Source of the DNA: Neobacillus sp. FSL H8-0543
GTDB taxonomy: Bacteria > Bacillota > Bacilli > Bacillales > Cytobacillaceae
Direction: 5' to 3'
DNA length: 64,000 nucleotides
NCBI RefSeq assembly: GCF_038592905.1
Contig: NZ_CP151943.1
Coordinates: forward strand, 1,428,501-1,492,500
Part shown: positions 8,906 through 17,090 of the stretch, in pieces
Numbering within the stretch: position 1 is the stretch's first letter
How the letters are laid out: every line of letters begins with the position of its first letter
Position numbers and translations under genes: made by a program
The notes under the pieces: generated by a model
Told to the model about the DNA's origin: nothing
Database searches by the model: none
What the model saw: the letters and a program-made list of their open reading frames with translations, nothing else

Positions 8906-9895
8906 TTAAGATATTTTTCGTTTAGTTAATAAAGATAGTGCTGAACCAATTGCTAATAATCCGCTGATAAGTAACCAGTTCATCCAAGGAGTTGCAGTAT
9001 CCGGAAGCTCTCCACCCTCAACTGTTTTGTTAGCTGGCTGAACTGCTTGTACTTTAGGTTGTTCTGTTAGTTTTTCTTCATTTGGGTTTTTATTCTCTGA
9101 GTCTACATTATCATTTGGAACAACTGGATCTTCTGGGTCTGCCGGATCTTCTGGGTCAGTTGGATTTTCTGGGTCTGCCGGATCTTCTGGGTCAATCGGA
9201 TCTTCTGGATCAGTCGGATCTTCTGGATCAATCGGATCTTCTGGGTCAATCGGATCTTCTGGGTCAATCGGATCTTCTGGATCAGTCGGATCTTCTGGAT
9301 CAATCGGATCTTCTGGGTCAATCGGATCTTCTGGGTCAATCGGATCTTCTGGGTCAATCGGATCTTCTGGATCAGTCGGATCTTCTGGATCAATCGGATC
9401 TTCTGGGTCAATCGGATCTTCTGGGTCAATCGGATCTTCTGGGTCAATCGGATCTTCTGGATCAATCGGATCTTCTGGGTCTTCACCAAAATCAAGCCAA
9501 TACACGAATGTGCCATTACCTTGTGGATTACCGTTCCCCCGCGATTCAGGGGTATATACTTTTGCGATTCCATCACTAACTACCTTAATCGAAAGAGAGA
9601 ACGGTTCCGTATCTCCAAAATTCGCCGTACCTACAAATTGCTGCACACCTGCATCCGCTGAATTATTACGAACAAGCATTTCAGAAATCGGATCAGAGAA
9701 TTCCGTGACCTGATAAATGATGTAAACCTCAGAGATACTGTCAGTAGCTCCTGAAATCTTAACAAAAACAGTTGATGAAGATTGAGTAGCTAACGCTGAA
9801 TGGTTAACGATAAACGTACTGCTTATAAGCATTACAGCTGCTAAACATTTAATCGCTAATGGAAACTTTAAATAATAACTTAACCTTTTATTCAT
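8906..9895 (-). CDS. Cell-wall-anchored repeat protein with LPDTA sorting signal
   Basis: 329-residue surface protein. A signal peptide (about residues 1-37, ending ...HSALA) is followed by a roughly 100-residue N-terminal domain I do not recognise (STVFVKISGATDSISEVYIIYQV ... FVYWLDFG). Next is an acidic stalk of about 20 six-residue EDPxDP units (x = I, T or A), then a Gln/Pro/Glu linker. The C-terminal cell wall sorting signal is LPDTA at about 297-301, a hydrophobic stretch and KRK. Start ATG at 9895, 8 nt after AAAGGGGA. Dedicated substrate of the adjacent class D sortase by context. The stalk probably lifts the N-terminal domain off the wall; the function of that domain is unknown. Confidence 0.88.
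   Translation of the reverse strand: MNKRLSYYLKFPLAIKCLAAVMLISSTFIVNHSALATQSSSTVFVKISGATDSISEVYIIYQVTEFSDPISEMLVRNNSADAGVQQFVGTANFGDTEPFSLSIKVVSDGIAKVYTPESRGNGNPQGNGTFVYWLDFGEDPEDPIDPEDPIDPEDPIDPEDPIDPEDPIDPEDPTDPEDPIDPEDPIDPEDPIDPEDPIDPEDPTDPEDPIDPEDPIDPEDPIDPEDPTDPEDPIDPEDPADPENPTDPEDPADPEDPVVPNDNVDSENKNPNEEKLTEQPKVQAVQPANKTVEGGELPDTATPWMNWLLISGLLAIGSALSLLTKRKIS
9124..9490. repeat. 18-bp coding tandem repeat (EDPxDP stalk)
   Basis: About 20 head-to-tail copies of an 18-bp unit encoding EDP(I/T/A)DP. Third-base variants (gggtcaatc, ggatcaatc, ggatcagtc on the plus strand) recur in the same order, giving a higher-order period of four to five units. This points to recent block duplication. 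The unit has no stop in the other frames, which produces long spurious reading frames on both strands. Confidence 0.95.
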
Positions 9896-10330
9896 AAAAA
9901 CGTCCCCTTTCATATTCTCACAGTTCAACCTTTGTTAAAATCCAACTTGAATCTGATCTAAAAACAACAATCATCGAGAAAACAAACTTCCTCTTTAACG
10001 AACAATAACTTTATAACGAACAACAAAACCATACCAATGATAACCAATTTACAGTTGGCCCGTATCCACGAATAAAAAAATCTTAAAATGCTTGGTATCC
10101 CTAATACATAAATGTACTTAAAGTCCTACAATACAACAATTCGTTTTCTACGTTTAATTCTTTCTTAAACAAAGTGCACATCTAATAATTATTTAATAAA
10201 AATAAGAATCGTTCTTTACATCGAACGTATAATCATATTATAAAGAAAATAACTAAAGAAATAAAGCTAAATTTTTCATTATATAGAACAAATTTTTACA
10301 CTTAATACAGAACACCTTCCAATAAACATA
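9896..10330. other. AT-rich non-coding region upstream of the surface protein gene
   Basis: About 430 bp with no credible gene. It is very AT-rich and should carry the promoter of the surface protein/sortase unit. A short direct repeat AACGAACAA occurs twice about 26 bp apart near 9998-10025. I see no riboswitch fold or clear -10/-35 pair that I would defend. Confidence 0.5.
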
Positions 10331-10362
10331 AAAAAACCCGCTTTTCATAATAGAAAGCGGGT
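10331..10362 (-). terminator. Terminator after the CDF transporter gene
   Basis: 9-bp perfect stem ACCCGCTTT / AAAGCGGGT, followed on the minus strand by six T residues. Confidence 0.93.
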
Positions 10363-10375
10363 AGCATTAAATAAA

Positions 10376-11350
10376 TTATTTACTTTTCGATCTTTTCTCG
10401 GTTTGCCATGTACTTATATTGTCCTCTTCATCAAATTCAATCGTGACATCGACAACTCCATTTTCCTCCATAATTTTTGCATGTATACGATCTTTTATAT
10501 CGTCTGCTTGAGCAATAGTTAATTTAGGATCAATCTCAATTTCCAATTCCACATGCAAATCTTCCCCTTCTTTAATAACAGCCAGAGCCTGTATATCCTT
10601 CACATCCGGGTCAGCCAGCACGATACTGCCAATCTTCTCTTCCATTTCTTCATCTGCTTGGCCAAGGACTCCTGCAGCATTATCCAAAAAGACCTTACCA
10701 ACCACAAAAAACATCATCAGCCCAATTATAATGGAAGCCGCTCCCTCAACCCAAAGGATCCCTGTAAAGTGTGAAATTACAACAGCGATAATTGCTAATA
10801 ATCCGCCGCCCGAGGCCACCATGTCTTCCAAGAAGACCAGCTTTGTTGCTGGTTTCGCCCTTCCTAAATTGGCAAAGCTTTTGAAAAACACGTTAATACC
10901 GGTAGCCTCTATACCCACCTCATGAATAACCTCCTTCATTGCTTTAAAGAGGACGTAGAGTTCTAAAATTAATGCGAAACCCAAGACCCCGACATTGATT
11001 AGAAAGCCCTCGGATTCCGTCGGATGAAGGATATGATGATATCCTTCCTTAATCGTTTCAAAGGCCATGATTCCTACAATTAATACAGCTCCAAGCAGAA
11101 CTAAGTTAACTAGTCTGCCAAATCCATTTGGGTACCGGTTTGTAGGTGATTTTTTACTTAAGGCAGATCCAATAAACACAAAGAATTGATTGGCAGCATC
11201 GCCTAGGCTGTGCATGGTTTCCGCAAACATCGCAACATTTCCTGTAACGGAATAGGCCACTCCTTTTGCAATTGCAATGATTGTATTGACTATTGCCGCA
11301 ATCATCGCCGATTTATTGCCCTTTTTTAATAATCGAAATAATTCCCCCAT
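10376..11350 (-). CDS. Cation diffusion facilitator (CDF) metal transporter
   Basis: About 324 residues with six membrane segments in the first 220 residues. Metal-site motifs typical of CDF proteins are visible: HSLGDAANQ in TM2 and FLEDMVASGG in TM5. A cytoplasmic ferredoxin-like C-terminal domain follows (DVKDIQALAVIKEGEDLHVELEIEIDP). Family role: proton-driven efflux of divalent cations such as Zn2+, Mn2+ or Fe2+; the metal cannot be read from the sequence. The HSLGD rather than HxxxD TM2 site resembles the ZnT9-like branch. Start at the second of two adjacent ATGs, 5 nt after AAGGA. Single-gene unit. Confidence 0.88.
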   Translation of the reverse strand: MGELFRLLKKGNKSAMIAAIVNTIIAIAKGVAYSVTGNVAMFAETMHSLGDAANQFFVFIGSALSKKSPTNRYPNGFGRLVNLVLLGAVLIVGIMAFETIKEGYHHILHPTESEGFLINVGVLGFALILELYVLFKAMKEVIHEVGIEATGINVFFKSFANLGRAKPATKLVFLEDMVASGGGLLAIIAVVISHFTGILWVEGAASIIIGLMMFFVVGKVFLDNAAGVLGQADEEMEEKIGSIVLADPDVKDIQALAVIKEGEDLHVELEIEIDPKLTIAQADDIKDRIHAKIMEENGVVDVTIEFDEEDNISTWQTEKRSKSK

Positions 11351-11526
11351 CATATTCCTTCTTCCTTTTACTTTTTAGATATCTTTACTATTTTCAAAAA
11401 CAGGACATTTCATGAATATTGAAACCAAAAATATTGAAGAGGAATTTTCCAATTATTAATACAGATGATAAAAAAAGGAAAATAAACCTATTAAGGGGAC
11501 CGATTAATGACAATGATGAAATGATA

Positions 11527-11863
11527 GGAACGATTCTCTTGGTATCGTTCCCCTGGCTTTCCTTTTTCACAAGAAAGGAAACGATTCTACTGGAATTGTT
11601 CCCTTGGCCTCTCCTTTTTCACACGAATGGGAACGATTTTACCGGTATCGTTCCCCTGGTCCTTCCTTCTTCACACGAATGGGAACGATTCCCTCGGTAT
11701 CGTTCCCTTGGCCTTTCCTTTTTCATGCAATAGGGAACGATTCTCTCGGTATCGTTCCCTTGACCCTTCCTTTTTCTTGCAATAGGGAACGATTCCCCTG
11801 GTATCGTTCCCCTGGCCCTTCCTTTTTCACGAGAAAGGGAACGATTCTACCAGGATCGTTCCC
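11527..11863. repeat. Array of seven 52-bp units, each containing a hairpin
   Basis: Seven tandem units starting near 11527, 11577, 11629, 11681, 11733, 11785 and 11837; the last five are spaced exactly 52 bp. Each unit has a 27-bp imperfect palindrome: 9-bp arms GGGAACGAT / ATCGTTCCC and a 9-nt loop. A conserved pyrimidine-rich spacer of about 25 bp (TTTCCTTTTTC core) follows. The two leftmost units are degenerate and the centre is most uniform. The array lies between the start of the CDF gene and the 3' end of the small gene at 11879. Arms and spacers are both conserved, so this is not a CRISPR array. Confidence 0.95.
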
Positions 11864-11878
11864 TTTATGAGGATTGTT

Positions 11879-12112
11879 TTAGACGTTTTTTAACACCATG
11901 TATAAGCGATTATTTCTAGTGGTTTTTTCATCTTCAGCTGCTAAATCATATTTTTTTAATAAATGGAAGACATCGTTTAGCAGGTCTTGAGTGTGTTCCT
12001 CGGAAAAAAACTGGTCAAATAATGGCTTCATGTCCTCCGGCAAGAACGCTGACACCGATTGATATTTATTTTTTACATCTTCATGTGTATGATCAAGCTT
12101 GCATTCGCTCAT
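11879..12112 (-). CDS. Small hypothetical cytoplasmic protein
   Basis: 77 residues, MSECKLDHTHEDVKNKY at the start, largely helical and acidic, with no membrane segment or recognised motif. Start ATG at 12112 has GGAAGGGGA 8 nt upstream, which rules out the longer in-frame extension. Probably a Bacillaceae-specific small protein. It stands directly left of the AI-2E transporter terminator, so it is transcribed separately. The hairpin repeat array begins immediately after its stop. Function not recognisable. Confidence 0.75.
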   Translation of the reverse strand: MSECKLDHTHEDVKNKYQSVSAFLPEDMKPLFDQFFSEEHTQDLLNDVFHLLKKYDLAAEDEKTTRNNRLYMVLKNV

Positions 12113-12183
12113 GGGAAAAATCCCCTTCCTAATAGTTATAAGTTTAGAATAACAGAAAAGATTGAAATAAACAGTAACAAAAA

Positions 12184-12214
12184 ACAAGCCCATCCAAATA
12201 GTAGGATGGGCTTG
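12184..12214 (-). terminator. Terminator after the AI-2E family gene
   Basis: 10-bp perfect stem AAGCCCATCC / GGATGGGCTT, T-rich tail on the minus strand. Confidence 0.93.
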
Positions 12215-12224
12215 TTTACTGATG

Positions 12225-13226
12225 CTATACTTTATCATTATCGGTTACTTCTAATACGTCCAAAATGAAGACAAATACAGGAATCCCAATAATCAGTCCC
12301 CATACTCCGAAGAAGTGCTCTGAAAAGATTAGGACTAGGAAGGTATAAAAAACAGGTAAATTTGTCTTTGATGACATCAAATTTGGATTCAAAATATAGG
12401 CTTCAATTGCATGAATAATCATAATCGCTATAAACACATAAAGAACAGTCATAATTCCGCCGATACTATATGCAATAATGGTTAGCGGAATGAGAGAAAT
12501 AATTACCCCGGCAACTGGAATCAGACCAAGGAAGAAAATCATGATAGAAAGTCCGCCTAATTGTGGGAAGCCCAATATCCATAAAGAAATGGTAGTTAGC
12601 ACACAGTTGACGACAGCAATAATTAATTGTGCCTCAATTACTTTACCAAACGTTCGAACGAATTTGCTAGAAAAGAATTCAATTTCTGCATAAATAGAGG
12701 CAACCTTACTCGTTTTAAACTTTTTAGTAAATTCAATTAGCCTTGGCTTCTCCAGCAGGAAGAACAAACTCATTAACAGAGCAATCAAAATTTGCAGGCC
12801 AAAGGTACTAATATCCGTAAAATAAGTGATAATGAAGGTAAATCCTCTTTCCAGATAGTTTGAAATTTGGATTTCCTCGAGCCGGTTTACAATAAAATTC
12901 AGAATCATATTATCATGCTTCGATGTATAAAAAACTGTTAGCTGCTTAATCAACTGGGTAATTTCCCCAACAATCATTGGTAAGTATTTAATTAACCCCC
13001 AGGTAAGCAGGCTAACCACCGTTGCGTAGGAGGTTATAACAAGTATTTTCCGGTTAATTGGTATTTTTTTCGATAGAAAGATTACAAGCCGATCCATTAA
13101 AAAAGTGAAAATAAACGTAAATAAGATTAAATTAATCATATCCTTAAGTGCATATATAATTATTGCCATTAGGGCAAAGATTAATATCCTTTTAAATCCG
13201 CTACTTTGAAATAGTTTATTTATCAT
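12225..13226 (-). CDS. AI-2E family transporter (UPF0118)
   Basis: About 333-residue polytopic membrane protein of the AI-2E transporter family. Two N-terminal membrane helices lead to a long amphipathic central region. A C-terminal bundle carries the conserved GLIPVAGVIISLIP segment and the family-typical EAYILNPNLMS and HFFGVWGLIIGIPV stretches. Members include the AI-2 exporter TqsA, YtvI-like proteins and Na+/H+ antiporters, so substrate is open. Start ATG at 13226 is chosen; an in-frame TTG at 13238 is possible, and neither has ideal ribosome binding site spacing. Monocistronic. Confidence 0.85.
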   Translation of the reverse strand: MINKLFQSSGFKRILIFALMAIIIYALKDMINLILFTFIFTFLMDRLVIFLSKKIPINRKILVITSYATVVSLLTWGLIKYLPMIVGEITQLIKQLTVFYTSKHDNMILNFIVNRLEEIQISNYLERGFTFIITYFTDISTFGLQILIALLMSLFFLLEKPRLIEFTKKFKTSKVASIYAEIEFFSSKFVRTFGKVIEAQLIIAVVNCVLTTISLWILGFPQLGGLSIMIFFLGLIPVAGVIISLIPLTIIAYSIGGIMTVLYVFIAIMIIHAIEAYILNPNLMSSKTNLPVFYTFLVLIFSEHFFGVWGLIIGIPVFVFILDVLEVTDNDKV

Positions 13227-13340
13227 CTGTTTTATCAAACCCCATCATCTGTTATAACAAAACTTTAGTATATGTTTATTATAACAAATAAGTTCTGGTT
13301 TGTTACTTTATTGCGTGAAGAATCAAAACTTTTTATCGTG

Positions 13341-14387
13341 CTAAAAATGAATGGGATTCATGGTGCCGTCAATGACCTTGCAATCGAAATTATGTTCACT
13401 TAAATAATCTAGTAAACTCGGCAATTGCTCAAGTGTTTCTCGCCTTTCATGTAAAAGGATGACCAATGGTTCGTTTTTCTTTGTTTTTTCCTCTATTTGT
13501 TTAATTACACTACTTACTAATCTGGCATCCTTGTAAAACCAATCCTTACTATCAATTGTCCAGTCCCACATTTGATAGCCTTCATCAAAAACAATCTGCT
13601 TATAGGCGTCTTTCATACCTGGTTTGCTGCCGTAGGGTGTCCTCATTAAAAAGATATCCAATCCAGTAATTGCTTTTATTGTCTGCCTTGTCTGATTTAA
13701 TTCTGCTAAGACAGAAGTTGCTGATGCATAAAATTGTTTGCTGTCATGTGATACACCATGGATGCCAATTGCGTTTCCGGTGTCGACCATAAGGTTCACG
13801 GCATCTGGATACCGTTTGATATTACCTTCAAGCATGAAGAAGGTGGCCTTAAACTGATACTGCTCCAAAAGAGCGATGATTTCCTTTGAAAACACTTGCG
13901 GTCCATCATCAAAGGTTAAATAAACGGTCTTTTTACCTGCATCTGTTGGTTCTATTTTCTCCTCTATTGGTGTTGTTGTAGGTTTTGTGTTTTCTTGTGT
14001 TGGTGTTGGTTTTGTTTCAGGTTTGGTGTTTTCCTTTGTTGGTGTTGCTGCAGGTTTTGTGTTTTCATTTGCTGGTTTCGCTTCGGGTTTTGAATCTTCT
14101 GTTGCTGTTTTTGTCTCTTTTTGTTTTTCGTTTTTCTTCGCTTCCATTTGGTGCTTACGCATCCATTCCATTTCTGCCTTCGTGTCTTTATCCACTTGTA
14201 CCAGTTTTGTTGATTGTTCTTTTTCAACAGTGAGATTCTCAGGTTGGTTTTTTTGAAGATTACCAGCTTGATTGACTTCAGCATGCGCATATCCACGGAA
14301 ATAATTAATAACCCCTAATACCAAAAGCCCAGCAACGATCGTCGCAAGAGCCGCCCCCGTCACCCATTTAATTCTTATGTTCCCCAT
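13341..14387 (-). CDS. Polysaccharide deacetylase (NodB domain), membrane-anchored
   Basis: 348 residues. An N-terminal membrane anchor or signal segment (about 10-28) is followed by a Lys/Glu-rich stretch and a low-complexity Thr/Pro/Lys linker with repeated ENTKP units (about 95-145). The NodB deacetylase domain is at about 153-340. Catalytic motifs are visible: TFDDGP (158-163), HGVSHD with His210/His214 as metal ligands, RTPYGSKPG, DWTIDSKDW and the final LLHE. Expected reaction: deacetylation of N-acetylated cell wall sugar (peptidoglycan GlcNAc/MurNAc) outside the membrane. It resembles the PgdA/PdaC-like group more than spore PdaA. Single gene, ATG with GAGGG upstream. Confidence 0.88.
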   Translation of the reverse strand: MGNIRIKWVTGAALATIVAGLLVLGVINYFRGYAHAEVNQAGNLQKNQPENLTVEKEQSTKLVQVDKDTKAEMEWMRKHQMEAKKNEKQKETKTATEDSKPEAKPANENTKPAATPTKENTKPETKPTPTQENTKPTTTPIEEKIEPTDAGKKTVYLTFDDGPQVFSKEIIALLEQYQFKATFFMLEGNIKRYPDAVNLMVDTGNAIGIHGVSHDSKQFYASATSVLAELNQTRQTIKAITGLDIFLMRTPYGSKPGMKDAYKQIVFDEGYQMWDWTIDSKDWFYKDARLVSSVIKQIEEKTKKNEPLVILLHERRETLEQLPSLLDYLSEHNFDCKVIDGTMNPIHF

Positions 14388-14539
14388 TGTTCATTACCCT
14401 CTTTGATGAAATTTATCCTCTACCATCATTATAGACGGGATTTTAGATACTATGTTTCAATTTTGTTAAAAATATTACAATAAGAATTTGTTAAAAATAG
14501 ATTAATAGATACCTTACTTTTTGTCCATGATAAACTTGG

Positions 14540-14565
14540 CTGTTGATTGGAGCTCCAATCAACAG
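14540..14565. repeat. Short perfect palindrome, compact variant of the repeat at 5184
   Basis: 26-bp perfect palindrome: the same 12-bp arms as at 5184-5230 (CTGTTGATTGGA / TCCAATCAACAG) around a central GC. It lies in the roughly 300-bp gap between the deacetylase gene and the next gene; the rest of that gap shows nothing else. Confidence 0.8.
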
Positions 14566-14705
14566 AGTTTTAATATTAATAATGACCTTTAACAAAGCAT
14601 ATTTTTAAAATAAAAAATGGACTGGCAAATTCCTCCTGTCCTGCTCATACATATTCAAGGAGTGGGTATTTCCGCATAATATATTACTTGATGGAGGGGA
14701 TAGAT

Positions 14706-14927
14706 GTGTCAGGCGGTCAAAAAGCACTATTTTACATCTTATCGTTTCTTATTCCTGTGGTCGGGATCATTTTAGGGATAATTTGGATGAATGAACAAGA
14801 TATGGAGAAGAAGCAAGTGGGCAAAACCTGTTTAATAGTTGCGATTATTGCGATTGTTTTAGGCTGTATCTGTTGGTTTGCGCTCTCTGCCCTCTCGATT
14901 CTCCCAGCCTTTATGGTCGGTTACTAA
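14706..14927 (+). CDS. Small two-helix membrane protein
   Basis: 73 residues starting at a GTG (VSGGQKALFYILSFLIP), chosen because GGAGGGG lies 6 nt upstream; an in-frame ATG at 14688 would place the ribosome binding site inside the gene. Two membrane helices (about residues 8-28 and 42-65) are separated by a charged loop MNEQDMEKKQVGK. It resembles small DUF-type membrane proteins that follow the pattern FLIPxxGxIxGxI; function unknown. It is followed by a hairpin and the DUF2085 gene. Confidence 0.72.
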   Translation: MSGGQKALFYILSFLIPVVGIILGIIWMNEQDMEKKQVGKTCLIVAIIAIVLGCICWFALSALSILPAFMVGY

Positions 14928-14938
14928 CATATATAAAG

Positions 14939-14968
14939 AACCCTATTCAAAAATGAATGGGGTTTTTA
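14939..14968 (+). terminator. Terminator between the small membrane protein and DUF2085 genes
   Basis: Stem AACCCTATTC / GAATGGGGTT (one G-T type mismatch) with a 6-nt loop and a T5 tail, only 18 bp before the next start codon. May be partial. Confidence 0.75.
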
Positions 14969-14985
14969 TAAGCAGGAGTGATTTA

Positions 14986-15627
14986 ATGTTACAAGAAATT
15001 TTGCATTTCTTTGGGCGAGCAATATGTCACCAGCTCGATGAACGGTCCCTTCATATCTCTGGGGAAGCACTCTCTGTTTGCGCAAGAGATACTGGCATCT
15101 ATATCGGGATTTTTTCTACACTAATATACCTGTTTCTGTTTAAACGCAAAGCAAGCATTACCATCCCTTCAAAAAAAACAAGCTTTTTACTCCTGCTGTT
15201 TCTCGTCCCCTTATTAATAGATGGATTTGGTTCCTATATGAATCTGTTTGAATCAAATAACCTAAGGAGATTGGTGACAGGCACCAGCTTCGGTTTGGCT
15301 TTGCCCTATTTTCTTTACCCATTGCTATCATCAAAGTCACTCGAGCCAATGAGTGAGCCTATCATAAAACTAAGCAGGGATGTGTATTTACCCATCCTGT
15401 TAAGTAGTTTATTGGGTGGATTGTTTTATTGGGGACAACCTTCACAACTTGTTCTTGATAGCTTCATTATTATAATGATCCTTGTCTGGTTTAGCTTATG
15501 TGCCTCCTTCTTATTTTCATTTATCCGCCTGACCCCAATAAAGTGGGGGTTATCGATTGCTGGTGGTATCGCCTTCCTTTCATCTCTGTCTCTCTTACAT
15601 GCTTGGGTCCTGTCATTCACCATTTAA
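14986..15627 (+). CDS. DUF2085 family membrane protein
   Basis: 213 residues. The hallmark of DUF2085, CHQLDERSLHISGEALSVCARDTGIYIG, lies at the N-terminus: a Cys-His-Gln plus a second Cys and an Arg-Asp pair ahead of the membrane helices. Six or so hydrophobic segments follow. The clustered Cys/His residues suggest a metal or redox site at the membrane, but the family is uncharacterised. Start ATG at 14986 with AGGAGTG upstream; the longer reading frame to 14878 overlaps the previous gene and its terminator and is rejected. Confidence 0.82.
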   Translation: MLQEILHFFGRAICHQLDERSLHISGEALSVCARDTGIYIGIFSTLIYLFLFKRKASITIPSKKTSFLLLLFLVPLLIDGFGSYMNLFESNNLRRLVTGTSFGLALPYFLYPLLSSKSLEPMSEPIIKLSRDVYLPILLSSLLGGLFYWGQPSQLVLDSFIIIMILVWFSLCASFLFSFIRLTPIKWGLSIAGGIAFLSSLSLLHAWVLSFTI

Positions 15628-15650
15628 CCGTCGGGATATGATTCCAAACG

Positions 15651-15676
15651 AGACAGCCAAGGCTGTCTTATTTTTT
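15651..15676 (+). terminator. Terminator after the DUF2085 gene
   Basis: 8-bp perfect stem AGACAGCC / GGCTGTCT with a 2-nt loop and a T-rich tail. Confidence 0.9.
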
Positions 15677-15799
15677 CACCTTAAATCTCTCTAACATTCT
15701 CAACACCTTCCCAGATGTTCACTTTTTGTTCATTTCAATTGAGAGTATTTGGCAATATGATGTAAATATAGAATAATTTACAGAAAGAGAGTTTCGTAG

Positions 15800-16252
15800 A
15801 TGAATAAAGAGACGCGATTACAGCTAATTACAAAACTTATCATAGAGCAAGAGGTAAAAACACAGGAAGAGCTCGGGCAATTACTTTTTGACAATGGCTT
15901 ACAAGTGACTCAAGCAACCATCTCCAGAGACATTCGGGAATTGAAGCTAATCAAAGTTCCCACAAAGAACGGCTGTCAAAAATACAGCTTTAAAATGGAC
16001 AAATACTTTTTAATTTCCGAAAAGCTCCAGCACAAGATGAAGGATGCACTTCTAAGTATGGAGGTAATTAACTATTTCATTATAATGAAAACGTTACCAG
16101 GACATGCCCATTCTTTTGGAGCACTGTTAGATTCAATAAAATTGGACGGTAAAGCAGGAACCATTTGCGGGAATGATACTTGCTTGATTATTTGTAGAAG
16201 CCCTGAAGAATCGATCGCCATTAAGCAACAAATTGAAAAATATAAGGAGTAG
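15800..16252 (+). CDS. argR: Arginine repressor ArgR, arc-locus paralogue
   Basis: 150-residue hexameric arginine-sensing regulator. Winged-helix N-terminal domain with TQATISRDIRELKLIKVP (recognition helix, about residues 45-62). The C-terminal oligomerisation and arginine-binding domain has the GTICGNDTCLII motif, where most ArgR proteins have GTI-x-GDDT. Located at the head of the arginine deiminase cluster. By analogy with B. licheniformis and other ADI loci it is probably a local activator of arc genes rather than the main AhrC. The Asn in place of the first Asp of the GDDT motif (GNDT) is worth noting for ligand response. Confidence 0.9.
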   Translation: MNKETRLQLITKLIIEQEVKTQEELGQLLFDNGLQVTQATISRDIRELKLIKVPTKNGCQKYSFKMDKYFLISEKLQHKMKDALLSMEVINYFIIMKTLPGHAHSFGALLDSIKLDGKAGTICGNDTCLIICRSPEESIAIKQQIEKYKE

Positions 16253-16297
16253 CGGTCAGAGGATGATGACCACTCACAAGAATAGGAGAGAGATGTA

Positions 16298-16999
16298 ATG
16301 CTCAACTCTAATGTGATTCACATGGATGTGCTATCTGATTTACATCAATTTGATGTTTTTTCCTTCCTTCCATCAAGAACTCTGCAAAAATATCTTCCGA
16401 ATTTTTATTTTAGAACCTACAAGAAAAACCAACGCCTCTATATGGAAGGCGATCCCCGGGACAAAATTTTTTTCTTACTCGATGGATATGTGATGTATGA
16501 ACGAGGCAGCGTGGAGGGCAATATGCTTTACCTAGACTTTGTCAAAAGTAACCAAATGTTCCCTTATGGTGGGATCTTTCAAGATATGGTTTACAAAGAC
16601 ACGGCCATCGCAGTCACCGATGTACACTTGTACTTTATCCAAACCCATGTACTTGAGGGGTTACTTAAATCAAACCCGAAGCAATTATTAACGATTATCT
16701 CTAAACTCTCAGATATCCTTTGTCTTCATCAGAAACGTGTTCAAAAAATTCTCATTCCCAATGCACAAGAACGTGTTTTGCATTCCCTGCAGTTTTTAAT
16801 GGAGGATCTTGGTGAGAAGGACGGAGACGCAATCCTCATTCCATGTCCGCTTACAGCGGCAAATATCTCCAAAATATCTGGAACCACCCGGGAAACGGTT
16901 AGTCTTTTAATGAACCAATTGAAACGCGACAAGATTATTTCCGTAGCCTCAAAAAAAATCCGCATTCTTCAACCAGAATATTTTAATGAAATTTGCTGA
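16298..16999 (+). CDS. arcR: Crp/Fnr family regulator, ArcR-like
   Basis: 233 residues. A cyclic-nucleotide-binding-type beta-roll (residues 20-140: KNQRLYMEGDPRDKIFFLLDGYVMY) is followed by a C-terminal HTH_Crp with SKISGTTRETVSLLMNQLKRDKII. There is no cysteine cluster, so it is not an Fe-S Fnr. It sits between argR and arcA, as ArcR does in Bacillus licheniformis, where it activates the arc operon under low oxygen. Followed by a strong terminator, so argR-arcR form a transcription unit separate from arcABDC. Confidence 0.88.
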   Translation: MLNSNVIHMDVLSDLHQFDVFSFLPSRTLQKYLPNFYFRTYKKNQRLYMEGDPRDKIFFLLDGYVMYERGSVEGNMLYLDFVKSNQMFPYGGIFQDMVYKDTAIAVTDVHLYFIQTHVLEGLLKSNPKQLLTIISKLSDILCLHQKRVQKILIPNAQERVLHSLQFLMEDLGEKDGDAILIPCPLTAANISKISGTTRETVSLLMNQLKRDKIISVASKKIRILQPEYFNEIC

Positions 17000-17051
17000 G
17001 CTAAAAGAAGCTCATTCGAACCTAGTGAACCATTCAATAACTCCAATTAGA

Positions 17052-17090
17052 AAAGGCTGACTTTCCCCTTAAGTCAGCCTTTCTTTTTTT
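17052..17090 (+). terminator. Terminator between arcR and arcA
   Basis: 11-bp perfect stem AAGGCTGACTT / AAGTCAGCCTT, loop of 7, then a run of T residues. Confidence 0.95.

Noticed and set aside
9082..9579. Long open frames on both strands across the EDPxDP repeat
   Set aside because: They exist only because the 18-bp unit is a multiple of three and stop-free. The frame with signal peptide, ribosome binding site and LPDTA tail is the real gene.
11527..11863. CRISPR array
   Set aside because: Repeats and spacers are both conserved between units, no cas genes are nearby, and spacing is a simple 52-bp tandem period.
11419..11870. Frames over the 52-bp array
   Set aside because: Low-complexity translation of a palindromic repeat with no start signal.
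14878..14985. N-terminal extension of the DUF2085 protein
   Set aside because: Would overlap the preceding gene and its terminator; the internal ATG at 14986 has a good AGGAG site.
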